Part shown: positions 39,416-46,898 of the stretch, piece by piece | Numbering within the stretch: position 1 is the first letter of the stretch | How the letters are laid out: each line of letters opens with the position of its first letter | Origin: Jeotgalicoccus nanhaiensis | GTDB lineage: Bacteria > Bacillota > Bacilli > Staphylococcales > Salinicoccaceae | DNA: 64,000 nt | Assembly (NCBI GenBank): GCA_004570955.1 | Contig: SPPL01000003.1 | Coordinates: forward strand, 124,001-188,000 | Reading direction: 5' to 3' | Notes under the pieces: model-generated | What the model saw: only the letters and a program-made list of their open reading frames with translations | What the model was told of the DNA's origin: nothing | Database searches by the model: none | Program-made: the position numbers and the translations under genes

Positions 39416-40257
39416 CTTTTTTAAATGATTTAATGGTTTATGAATACTTGCAAAAAGCTCTAATCACTTCGATTATGGTCGGTGTTATTTCCGGTGTTAT
39501 AGGAAGCTTTATCGTACTACGGGGCATGTCTTTAATGGGAGATGCTATCTCCCATGCTGTTCTGCCGGGTATTGCGATTTCTTATATGCTTGGAATTTCT
39601 TATTTCTACGGTGCTGTTGTAGCTGGAGTTATTGCAGCCCTAGGTATTGGAGCGATTAATCAGAACAGCAGAATTAAAACAGATGCTTCCATCGGAATTG
39701 TCTTCTCGACTGCACTGGCGCTCGGTATTATCTTAATAACAAAAGCTCAAAGTGCGACAGATCTGACGCAGATTTTATTCGGGAATGTGCTGCACGTCAG
39801 AACTTCTGATATGTGGATTACAGCAGGTGTCAGCGTGTTCGTCCTTGCTGTCGTTGTTGCGTTTTATAAGGAACTTTTAATAGCTACTTTTGATGAGACA
39901 ATGGCCAAAGTTTACGGGTTAAATACACGATTTATTCACTACGGTTTGATGGTGATGTTAACACTTGTGTCGGTCGCTTCTCTGCAGACTGTCGGAGTGA
40001 TACTGGTAGTGTCTCTCTTAATAACACCTGCATCCACTGCTTATTTATTAACAAACAGGCTGCCTGTAATGATTGTTATGTCTGCATCTTTTGGGGCAGC
40101 TGCTGCAGTGGTTGGTATTTATTACAGTTATAATCACGATTTGCCGTCAGGACCCGTTATTGCGATTGCCTCAGCGATTCTCTTTTTATTAGTGTTGATT
40201 TTTTCACCTAAGCAGGGTCTTATCTGGCCGCTGCTCAGAAAAATAAAAAGAGTGTAA
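39412..40257 (+). CDS. mntB: Manganese/metal ABC transporter permease
   Basis: A 281-residue ABC-3 family permease with about 8-9 helices. Signatures include GVIGSFIVLRGMSLMGDAISHAVLPG near the N-terminus and the ATPase-contacting segment around DETMAKVYGL. ATGA overlap with mntA implies coupled translation. Family substrate is Mn, Zn or Fe; manganese is inferred from operon layout and operator. Confidence 0.92.
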   Translation: MTFLNDLMVYEYLQKALITSIMVGVISGVIGSFIVLRGMSLMGDAISHAVLPGIAISYMLGISYFYGAVVAGVIAALGIGAINQNSRIKTDASIGIVFSTALALGIILITKAQSATDLTQILFGNVLHVRTSDMWITAGVSVFVLAVVVAFYKELLIATFDETMAKVYGLNTRFIHYGLMVMLTLVSVASLQTVGVILVVSLLITPASTAYLLTNRLPVMIVMSASFGAAAAVVGIYYSYNHDLPSGPVIAIASAILFLLVLIFSPKQGLIWPLLRKIKRV

Positions 40258-40292
40258 TTAAATAAGACATAAAGTTTAAGGAGACAATTGAA

Positions 40293-41240
40293 ATGAATAA
40301 AAGAATAACGCATGTAATGAGTCTGCTGCTGGCTGTACTCACTCTGGCTGCTTGTACAGGCGGAGACAGTACAGCTAATGATGAAACAGAAAATGATAAA
40401 TTAGAGGTTGTGACTTCATTTACTATCCTGGAAGACCTTGCGAGCGAAATAGGCGGAGATGATGTAAATATCCATAACCTGGTTCCTACAGGAACAGACC
40501 CGCATGAATACGAGCCGCTGCCGCAGGATATGAACAAAGCTACTGATGCAGACCTCCTTTTTTATAATGGTTTAAACCTTGAAGGCGGAGACAGCGGCTG
40601 GTTCCATAAAATGATTGAATCTGTAAATCAGGATACGGAGAATGTCTGCAATCTGACAGATCGTATTGACCCGATGTATATTACAGATGACGAGGGACAA
40701 GATGAAGAAATTAACCCTCACGCTTTTATCAGTCCTAAAGCTGGTATAAAAATGGCGGAAGATATGCGGGACTGTTTTATAGAAAAAGACCCTGAGAATA
40801 AGGAAAACTACGAAGAGAGAGCAGAAGAATATCTTACACGCCTGACAGAGATTGAAGAAGAGTATCAGCAAAAAATAGATGATATTCCTGAAGATGACCG
40901 TATTTTGGTGACAAGCGAACGTGCATTTCAATATTTAGCCGATGATTACGGCCTTGAAGAAGGATATATTTGGGCAATCGACACTGAAGAAACGGGCTCT
41001 TCGAAACAAATTAATTCACTTGTTTCCTTTATAGAGGAGAATGATGTACCTGTGCTATTCATCGAGTCAAACGTCGATACGCGGCCGATGGAAACAGTAT
41101 CCAGCCAGACAGGAGTACCGCTTTCCAGTAAACCGATATATTCCGATGAAATTGGAAAATCAGGAGAAGAAGTGGATACTTATATTAAATATTTAAATTA
41201 CAATATTAATCTGATTCATGATGAATTGAGCGGTAATTAA
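40293..41240 (+). CDS. mntC: Metal-binding lipoprotein of the Mn ABC transporter
   Basis: A 315-residue ZnuA/PsaA-like solute-binding lipoprotein. Lipobox LAAC near residue 21; metal ligands are visible as His in GTDPHEYEP, His in EINPHAFISP, Glu in DTEETGSSKQ and Asp in FIESNVDTRPM, a His2-Glu-Asp set typical of manganese binders; no His-rich zinc loop is present. RBS TAAGGAGA precedes the ATG, 35 bp after mntB. Last gene of the operon. Confidence 0.93.
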   Translation: MNKRITHVMSLLLAVLTLAACTGGDSTANDETENDKLEVVTSFTILEDLASEIGGDDVNIHNLVPTGTDPHEYEPLPQDMNKATDADLLFYNGLNLEGGDSGWFHKMIESVNQDTENVCNLTDRIDPMYITDDEGQDEEINPHAFISPKAGIKMAEDMRDCFIEKDPENKENYEERAEEYLTRLTEIEEEYQQKIDDIPEDDRILVTSERAFQYLADDYGLEEGYIWAIDTEETGSSKQINSLVSFIEENDVPVLFIESNVDTRPMETVSSQTGVPLSSKPIYSDEIGKSGEEVDTYIKYLNYNINLIHDELSGN

Positions 41241-41246
41241 CTAACT

Positions 41247-41295
41247 AAGCGATAAGCTCTGGAAAATACTCCGAGTCTTATCGTTTATTTTTATT
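41247..41295 (+). terminator. Terminator after mntC
   Basis: AGCGATAAG..CTC and GAG..CTTATCGTTT pair with small bulges, followed by ATTTTTATT. Confidence 0.6.
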
Positions 41296-41326
41296 AGTAC
41301 CATCTTCATGGTTATCTCAGATAAAA

Positions 41327-41363
41327 ATAGGATACCGTTGACATTTTGTCAACGGTATCCTAT
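41327..41363. repeat. Perfect 16-bp hairpin, terminator-like on the minus strand
   Basis: Arms 41327-41342 and 41348-41363 are fully complementary with a 5-nt loop. On the minus strand it is followed by a T run (ATTTTTAT), but no minus-strand gene lies to its right. Its purpose is unclear. Confidence 0.75.
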
Positions 41364-41429
41364 ATTACCTAGTAGATTAATTTAGATCATCTTTATTTTT
41401 AAAAGTGTTAACTGTGGAGGCATTTATAT

Positions 41430-42605
41430 ATGAAATCTATTAAAAGATTGTTCAACATCCTCAGAGAGAGTTCTAAAAACATAGATTTCACTATAATAAT
41501 TACATATATTATTTTAAGTTTAACAGGACTTGTTATGATTTATTCCGCAAGCATGGTAATGGCAATGCAGGGTGATTACAGCGACCCGAAATTTTATTAT
41601 TTTTCTCAGCTTAAATATACTGTTATTGGTTTTTTACTTGTATTTGTTATGGCATATTTAATGCCTGCAAAGCTGCTGAAAGATAAACGGCTGCAGCTTT
41701 TCATGATTATCGGGATATTTCTGGCACTTCTTTTGACTCATATTTTTGGTGTAGAAGTAAATGGTAAAAGCCGCTGGCTAGAAGTGCCGTTTCTCGGGCG
41801 TTTTCAACCCTCTGAATTTTTTAAAATAGTGGTAATTTTGTATCTTGCTTATATCTATAATCAAAAATATCAAAAGCTGTCGGCACAGAGAGCCGAAAAC
41901 TTATTGCCCCTTCTGCTGGTGGGTGGTATTTCATGTCTTGTGCTGCTTAATGATTTTGGCACCTGGCTGCTTACAATTTCTATTATTGCCGGTATGTTTT
42001 TATATTCAGGATTTCCTGTGAAAATTATCTTTAAAGTATCGGGTATTTTAGCCGTGATTCTGTCGCTGCTGATCGGAGTACGTTATGTGATTACCGGTAA
42101 TATTCTATCCGGCTATCAGCGTGCGAGAATAGAAACATACATGCATCCTTTCTCGGATGCTGACGGTACCAGTTATCAATTAACTAACTCATTGATATCC
42201 ATCTCGCATGGCGGTTTGACCGGTGGCGGTCTAGGCAACGGTATCATGAAGCTCGGATACCTGCCGGAGCCTCATACAGATTTTATCTTTGCAGTGATTG
42301 CAGAAGAGCTTGGTTTGATTGGAGTTATCGTAATACTGCTGCTGTTTATAGTAATCGTTGGTAAAGCGATTTACTATTCTTTTAAAGCATCACAGCGATT
42401 TTACAGTCTGCTTTGTATCGGGATTGCGATTTATATCAGTGTTCAGGTATTTCTTAATCTCGGCGGTATATCGGGTCTGATTCCGCTGACGGGCATACCG
42501 CTCCCCTTTTTAAGTCAGGGCGGATCGTCATTTCTGAGCATTTCAATAGCAGTCGGCTTACTGGTGCTCGCAGCCAAAGAAATTAAAAGAGAAACAGAGG
42601 CTTAA
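41430..42605 (+). CDS. SEDS-family peptidoglycan polymerase (RodA/FtsW)
   Basis: A 391-residue, ~10-helix glycosyltransferase that polymerises lipid II. Motifs: VNGKSRWLEVP, FQPSEFFKIVVILYLA, and the large outside loop with GGLTGGGLGNGIMKLGYLPEPHTDFIFAVIAEELG containing the catalytic Asp region; the end IPLPFLSQGGSSFLS is diagnostic. RodA-type (elongation or spherical-wall role) is somewhat more likely than FtsW since no division genes are adjacent, but both are possible. AGG-type RBS before ATG 41430. Confidence 0.9.
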   Translation: MKSIKRLFNILRESSKNIDFTIIITYIILSLTGLVMIYSASMVMAMQGDYSDPKFYYFSQLKYTVIGFLLVFVMAYLMPAKLLKDKRLQLFMIIGIFLALLLTHIFGVEVNGKSRWLEVPFLGRFQPSEFFKIVVILYLAYIYNQKYQKLSAQRAENLLPLLLVGGISCLVLLNDFGTWLLTISIIAGMFLYSGFPVKIIFKVSGILAVILSLLIGVRYVITGNILSGYQRARIETYMHPFSDADGTSYQLTNSLISISHGGLTGGGLGNGIMKLGYLPEPHTDFIFAVIAEELGLIGVIVILLLFIVIVGKAIYYSFKASQRFYSLLCIGIAIYISVQVFLNLGGISGLIPLTGIPLPFLSQGGSSFLSISIAVGLLVLAAKEIKRETEA

Positions 42606-42685
42606 CAGTTAGCAAACGTTGATAGAAAAATACCAGTTATTAAAATGAATACATAAATTTTAAAATAAGAAAGGACCAGGAAAAT

Positions 42686-43315
42686 ATGAGTGCAGAGAAC
42701 TTTGGCCGCCGATTAAAAGAGCTGCTGGATGAACGCGGGATATCATTGAGACAGTTCAGCAGTGAAACCGGTATTGATAAAGCGACTGTCTCTCGCATTA
42801 TCAACGGGAAGCGCAAAGTAAATATCGGACATATCAATACCTTCGCTGGACATTTAGGTATTTCGATAAATGAGCTGCTGGATGCTGCTGGTTATTCTAT
42901 GAATGCTGAGGATCAGGCTGACACATCAGATGTTTCCTTATCCGCAGATGAAATTTATCAGACTCTTGCAGAGACTAATTTCTATAATAATGACTTTAGT
43001 GTTGATGAGGTACGGCAGCAGTTAAAACAATATGAACACTGTGCAAAGACAGAAGAAGGAAGAGAAACAATACTTGGGCAATTTGAGAAAAAGGTAGAGA
43101 AAGTGAGCGGTGCAGGTCCATTTATTGAACACTTAAAAGAATTTTATACTCAATTTACGGAAGGGAAAGCTGCGAATTATAAATTGGGTATTATGGGGAG
43201 TGCTTTGTTATATTTTATTATTCCCGTTGATGTAATTCCGGATTATGTATTCCCGATGGGATATATTGATGATGCCTTGGCAGTTAAAATAGCGGTAAAA
43301 ATGCTTTCCAGTTAA
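42686..43315 (+). CDS. XRE HTH - DUF1232 (YkvA) fusion protein
   Basis: A 209-residue protein. Residues ~7-62 form a Cro/C1-type HTH (LRQFSSETGIDKATVSRIING). After a linker (~75-165, rich in Glu and Gln) comes the short DUF1232 hydrophobic module LLYFIIPVDVIPDYVFPMGYIDD near the C-terminus. The module may bind or insert into membrane, giving a membrane-linked DNA-binding protein; this is inference. It is monocistronic and the partner genes are unknown. Confidence 0.88.
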   Translation: MSAENFGRRLKELLDERGISLRQFSSETGIDKATVSRIINGKRKVNIGHINTFAGHLGISINELLDAAGYSMNAEDQADTSDVSLSADEIYQTLAETNFYNNDFSVDEVRQQLKQYEHCAKTEEGRETILGQFEKKVEKVSGAGPFIEHLKEFYTQFTEGKAANYKLGIMGSALLYFIIPVDVIPDYVFPMGYIDDALAVKIAVKMLSS

Positions 43316-43335
43316 ATTATTCGACAGCTGCAATA

Positions 43336-43364
43336 AAAAAAGACCATTCATTGAATGGTCTTTT
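43336..43364. terminator. Bidirectional terminator between the XRE gene and tRNA-Leu
   Basis: AAAAGACCATTC / GAATGGTCTTTT with a short loop, flanked by A and T runs. Confidence 0.85.
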
Positions 43365-43370
43365 AGAGAA

Positions 43371-43454
43371 TGCGGATAAAGGGAGTCGAACCCCCACGTC
43401 GATTAAGACACTAGAGCCTGATTCTAGCGCGTCTGCCAGTTCCGCCATATCCGC
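43371..43454 (-). tRNA. tRNA-Leu (anticodon CAG)
   Basis: An 84-nt class II tRNA with a long variable arm. The acceptor GCGGATA pairs with TATCCGC, anticodon stem CTAGA/TCTAG holds loop ATCAGGC (anticodon CAG, codon CUG), and the T loop is GGTTCGACTCC. Discriminator A; CCA is not encoded. Confidence 0.94.
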
Positions 43455-43589
43455 TTAATATAATAATATTCTTTAACAATAATATAAAAACCCTCTTTGT
43501 GTCAATATTTTTATATCATTTTGTTAAATATTAATGAAACAACGTATAATAAAGGTAAAACTATGATAACTGACGGAGGGCATTCTTTC

Positions 43590-44237
43590 ATGGATGAAAA
43601 GACAGTATTAGTAAATATTGAAGAGTGGGTCAAGGCTGAACTGCTGAACGAAAAGAGCGGGCATGACTGGTACCATATCAAGAGAGTCAGAGATATTGCC
43701 GGGGAAATATTAAAATATGAAGAAGCGGATTCTTTTATCGTCATCGCAGCTGCGCTGCTGCATGATATCCCGGATGATAAGGTGACTTCTAATGTTAATA
43801 CAGCACTGGAACGTATCAGAAAGCTGCTTGAGAGCAATGAAGTTGATAATAAGGCCATCAATACGATTATAAACATCATCACGACCATGGCATTTAAAGG
43901 CGGTACTGGAAAAAAACTTTCTTATATCGAGGCTCAAATCGTTCAGGATGCTGACCGTCTGGATGCTTTAGGTGCCATAGGAATTGCGAGAACTTTCCAG
44001 TACGGCGGTACCAAGGGGCAGGCGATGTACGATCCGGAAATTCCTGTCAGAGACAGTATGAGCTTTGAAGAATATCGTCATGGTGAATCGACATCTATTA
44101 ACCATTTCTATGAAAAATTACTGCTGTTAAAAGATAAGATGAATACCCCGGCAGCAGTTAAAATAGCTGAAGAGCGGGAAGCATTTATGAAGCAATTTCT
44201 CGAAACTTTCTTTAAAGAATGGAAGGGAGAACTTTAA
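43590..44237 (+). CDS. HD-domain phosphohydrolase (YedJ-like)
   Basis: A 215-residue HD-superfamily protein: H in HDWYHIKRV, the HD pair in ALLHDIPDDK, and a distal Asp in QDADRLDALGAIGIAR, the metal-ligand pattern of YedJ-like hydrolases acting on nucleotides or similar phosphates. The ATG at 43590 follows GGAGGG; the open frame extends upstream to 43497 without an RBS. Substrate is unknown. Confidence 0.88.
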   Translation: MDEKTVLVNIEEWVKAELLNEKSGHDWYHIKRVRDIAGEILKYEEADSFIVIAAALLHDIPDDKVTSNVNTALERIRKLLESNEVDNKAINTIINIITTMAFKGGTGKKLSYIEAQIVQDADRLDALGAIGIARTFQYGGTKGQAMYDPEIPVRDSMSFEEYRHGESTSINHFYEKLLLLKDKMNTPAAVKIAEEREAFMKQFLETFFKEWKGEL

Positions 44238-44244
44238 AGATAGA

Positions 44245-44280
44245 AAAAAGCACGATACCAGTTTGTATCGTGCTTTTTGT
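44245..44280. terminator. Bidirectional terminator
   Basis: AAAAAGCACGATAC / GTATCGTGCTTTTT, perfect 14-bp stem with a 6-nt loop between convergent genes. Confidence 0.9.
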
Positions 44281-44287
44281 ATGCTTC

Positions 44288-45181
44288 TTAATAGTCTTTC
44301 TGCACCAGCTGCATAATCATAAATTTCGCAACATCCGCACCGTTTGCCGCCGCATTAATCAGCTGTCCGGTAAAATTAGTTTTTGTTTCGCCTGCAGTAA
44401 ATAATCCGGGAACTGAAGTTGCACCGAATTGATCGGTTTCGATTTCCCCTTTTTCGCCTCGTTTAATATCCAAACCTTCAAGGAAATCGAAGTGTGTATC
44501 CCATTCCATCATTGCAATCATACCTTCGATATTTTCAGTCGTGCCGTCTTCAAATGTGATTGATTTCACTTCACCATCAGCGCCGTTTAGTTCTGTAATA
44601 ACTGATTCCTCGTATTTAAAACCTTTTTTTTCAAAAAGCTCTTTGTTCTCATTTGAAATTTCACCGGTTCCATTCATGCATATGAGTAATTCGCTGCTCC
44701 AGTTAGAAATCAGCATCGGCATATGATTAATGAAGTTTTCGTCAACCATCACTGCCAGACGGCGGTTTCTTAATTCATAGCCGTCGCACCATGGACAGTA
44801 AAAAACCGAAGTGCCGTAGAACTGCTCGAAATTTTTAATTTTAGGGGAATGTTCTCTGATACCTGCAGCGAGGAGCACCTGACGGCTGGTATATTGTTTT
44901 TTCTTTGTGGTAACTGTAAAATATTCATTTGTTTTTTCGATGTTTGTAGCCCAATCTCGTTCCAGCGACACGCCATCGTAACTCAAAGCATCTTTTTCTG
45001 CCGCTTTCCTAAATTCTGCAGGACTAACGCCATCCTGAGTCAGATAGCCGTGAGATTCTTCTGTCACTCTGTTTCTCGGTTCACCCGCATCGATAACCAA
45101 TGCTGTTTTTAGTCCGCGTCCAAAGTTCAAAGCGGCACTCAGACCTGCTGGTCCACCGCCTATTATAATAGCATCATACAT
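44288..45181 (-). CDS. Thioredoxin-reductase-like FAD/NAD(P) oxidoreductase
   Basis: A 297-residue flavoprotein: FAD Rossmann motif IIIGGGPAGLSAALN at the start, redox pair in FYCPWCDGYE (CxxC), and the C-terminal FAD motif FTAGETKT. The usual NADPH-binding GxGxxA motif of the second Rossmann domain is not evident (RRLAVMVDENF instead), so cofactor use may differ from TrxB. It lies after an Rrf2 regulator gene with a matching operator candidate between them; a thiol- or oxidative-stress role is inferred. Confidence 0.88.
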   Translation of the reverse strand: MYDAIIIGGGPAGLSAALNFGRGLKTALVIDAGEPRNRVTEESHGYLTQDGVSPAEFRKAAEKDALSYDGVSLERDWATNIEKTNEYFTVTTKKKQYTSRQVLLAAGIREHSPKIKNFEQFYGTSVFYCPWCDGYELRNRRLAVMVDENFINHMPMLISNWSSELLICMNGTGEISNENKELFEKKGFKYEESVITELNGADGEVKSITFEDGTTENIEGMIAMMEWDTHFDFLEGLDIKRGEKGEIETDQFGATSVPGLFTAGETKTNFTGQLINAAANGADVAKFMIMQLVQKDY

Positions 45182-45204
45182 AATTATTCCACCTTAATAT
45201 ATAT

Positions 45205-45230
45205 TATAGAGTTATAATATCCATAATTAG
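45205..45230. promoter_or_regulatory. Rrf2 operator candidate upstream of the flavoprotein gene
   Basis: A 26-bp segment (core ATAATATCCATAATTAG at 45214-45230) matches the reverse complement of 45660-45685, upstream of the Rrf2 gene, at 24 of 26 positions. A repeated, non-coding match before both genes points to a common regulator site. Confidence 0.75.
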
Positions 45231-45236
45231 CGTGAT

Positions 45237-45268
45237 AAAAAACGACTTGTATTCAAATCGTCTTTTTA
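45237..45268 (-). terminator. Terminator of the Rrf2 gene
   Basis: On the minus strand ACGATTTG pairs with CAAGTCGT (one mismatch), followed by TTTTTT. Confidence 0.7.
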
Positions 45269-45649
45269 GATCAGATCTTTAATACTTCTTTTTTTAAGAG
45301 ACTGCACCATATCCGTTTCAACTTCCATCATCAATCTTTGAATTTTGCATTCATTTCCATGATTAAAGCTGTCTTCAAACAGAGTCGGTTCACCGTCAAT
45401 CGCGACGATGACATCGTAAACAGAAATATCTGCCCAGTCGGCAGGCAGTGAGTAACCGCCTTTGGCGCCGCTGTTTGCAATAATATATTTATATTTAACG
45501 AGACGTGCAAGTATTTTTGAAAGGTAAGTGCTTGAAACATCGAGTTTTTTTGCGAGATCCGCTACCGGAATCTTTTCATCACTGTCTTTTCTGCTGACTA
45601 GATAAGCGAGAGCGTGCAGCGCGTAATCTGTACCTCTTGAGAATTTCAT
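45266..45649 (-). CDS. Rrf2-family transcriptional regulator
   Basis: A 127-residue Rrf2 protein: MKFSRGTDYALHALAYL, then an HTH (IPVADLAKKLDVSSTYLSKILARL) and wing (ANSGAKGGYSLPA). Only one Cys (in NECKIQRL) occurs where Fe-S members such as IscR have three, so redox sensing by a single thiol, as in HypR-type members, is plausible. The paired motifs at 45205 and 45660 suggest autoregulation and control of the flavoprotein. Confidence 0.92.
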   Translation of the reverse strand: MKFSRGTDYALHALAYLVSRKDSDEKIPVADLAKKLDVSSTYLSKILARLVKYKYIIANSGAKGGYSLPADWADISVYDVIVAIDGEPTLFEDSFNHGNECKIQRLMMEVETDMVQSLKKRSIKDLI

Positions 45650-45659
45650 TGCTTCACCT

Positions 45660-45685
45660 CTAATTATGGATATTATGAGTCTATA
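45660..45685. promoter_or_regulatory. Rrf2 operator candidate upstream of the Rrf2 gene
   Basis: Inverted copy of the 45205-45230 element, 24/26 identical; core CTAATTATGGATATTAT. It lies 11 bp before the Rrf2 start codon and would cover the promoter or the RBS. Confidence 0.75.
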
Positions 45686-45775
45686 ATAAGGGGGAAGGGA
45701 TGGAAAAGCAAGTACAAATGCTTACGAGTAAATTATCTGCTTTTTACACGGGCAGTTATTTTTAAACAAGCTGTA

Positions 45776-46435
45776 TTAAACTTGCTGACTTTTCATTTGT
45801 TTTATATAGTCTTCTATCAAATAATCGTAGCGGTGTCTAATTAAAAAACCTGTCAGTTCTTTTTTTCTAAGCGGATCATCAGGATAGACACTATTGTCCG
45901 GATACACACCTTCCACACGTGGAAACTGACCGTTAATAGTCATTTCAGTCAATGTTCTAATCAAAATTTCCGGTTTAAACAAAGCCAAATTCACACCGAT
46001 AAATTCCTGATTTGGCTTTGTTTTATCCTGCAGCCAGATATTTTGAAGACCCAGCTGAAAATGGCTGATATCTTCATAACAAACTTTAACCTGCTGCTTT
46101 TTAATTGTAAGAATGAAGTAATCTTCTTTTTCCTGATAGGTCATATCATATTTCCGCTTAATACCTGCTGTGAGGATTGTGCTGAAGAATGTCACAACTG
46201 CAAATACTAATGAGGCTTCTGTTTCTCCTGCTAACGTCATCACAATTGTAAGAACAGCCAAAATCACACTTTGCACCAGCAGTAACCTGTGAAAAAAGGT
46301 GATAAAAGAACCAGGTCTTTGTATATTTGTTTTATATTCCGGTTTAGCTAATTTATGCTTCATTTCTGTAATAAGCATCATTATAAATGAAACTATGAGT
46401 AATATGATTTTTACGATTGTACCAAAGGAGAGCAT
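45776..46435 (-). CDS. Membrane protein of unknown function with soluble C-terminal domain
   Basis: A 219-residue protein. There are three hydrophobic helices (residues ~5-24, ~47-68, ~74-92); after them the protein is soluble with a beta-rich segment (YFILTIKKQQVKVCYEDISHFQ) that looks PH-like, and a charged end. No family is recognised with confidence. It is 61 bp downstream of the 58-aa ORF and in the same direction, hence probably under the SAM riboswitch at 46709-46847. RBS AAGGAAG precedes ATG 46435. Confidence 0.7.
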   Translation of the reverse strand: MLSFGTIVKIILLIVSFIMMLITEMKHKLAKPEYKTNIQRPGSFITFFHRLLLVQSVILAVLTIVMTLAGETEASLVFAVVTFFSTILTAGIKRKYDMTYQEKEDYFILTIKKQQVKVCYEDISHFQLGLQNIWLQDKTKPNQEFIGVNLALFKPEILIRTLTEMTINGQFPRVEGVYPDNSVYPDDPLRKKELTGFLIRHRYDYLIEDYIKQMKSQQV

Positions 46436-46496
46436 ATCATTAATCTTCCTTTTCTGCTTTTAGTTAATGATACCAAAGTAAATCATGGGATACTCT

Positions 46497-46673
46497 TCAT
46501 CTTTCTTCTTTCAACAGTATATAATCTTTATATTCTTCAACATCAATTCGATTTTTAATTTCCTGCTTCAGTCTCATAATATGATTCGACTTTGCTATGC
46601 TGCTCATCGTGCTGGACGGTTTGTAAGCTTTCCACTCATCCAATTCTGAAAATAGTTCGCGGACGGTTTTCAT
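46497..46673 (-). CDS. 58-aa hypothetical protein under a SAM riboswitch
   Basis: Starts with MKTVRELFSELDEWKAYKPS and ends VEEYKDYILLKEER; highly charged, helical, no membrane segment. The RBS AAGGTGG sits 7 nt upstream of ATG 46673 and immediately follows the riboswitch terminator, so this is the first gene the riboswitch governs. It is not recognised; function in methionine or SAM metabolism is only suggested by the riboswitch. Confidence 0.65.
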   Translation of the reverse strand: MKTVRELFSELDEWKAYKPSSTMSSIAKSNHIMRLKQEIKNRIDVEEYKDYILLKEER

Positions 46674-46708
46674 TTGATTACCACCTTTTTATTTTTTTCA
46701 AATAAAAT

Positions 46709-46847
46709 AGCTCTTCTGAAATTAAGAAGAGCTTTAACGCGGCTTCTTATCATCCAGTTGATTGCAACTGTTGGATTTGGCACATCGCTTTTACAAGCTG
46801 TTGCCGGAGTTTCACAGGGCCAAGTCCCTTCACTCACTCTTAATAAG
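46709..46847 (-). ncRNA. SAM-I (S-box) riboswitch with terminator
   Basis: Minus-strand leader. The aptamer (46847 down to 46746) shows the S-box consensus in order: CTTATTAAGAG, GAAGGGACTTGGCCC, GTGAAACTCCGGCAAC, GATGTGCCAAATCC and the closing GATAAG that completes P1. The terminator stem is 46709-46733 with a T-rich tail beyond. The P1 3' strand ATAAGAAG can pair with CTTCTTA of the terminator, the normal S-box anti-terminator. A TATAAT lies at 46869-46874. Confidence 0.93.
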
Positions 46848-46898
46848 AGAACTATTTTATTTAATTGTATTATACTGTGAGGCTTTGCTTATTTCATC

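Noticed and set aside
46428-46445. Another SCC att-like sequence (GCATATCATTAAT)
   Set aside because: It covers the start codon and RBS of a gene, has no matching partner and is probably chance.
46674-46880. 68-aa plus-strand open frame
   Set aside because: It lies across the SAM riboswitch and its terminator on the opposite strand; no RBS.
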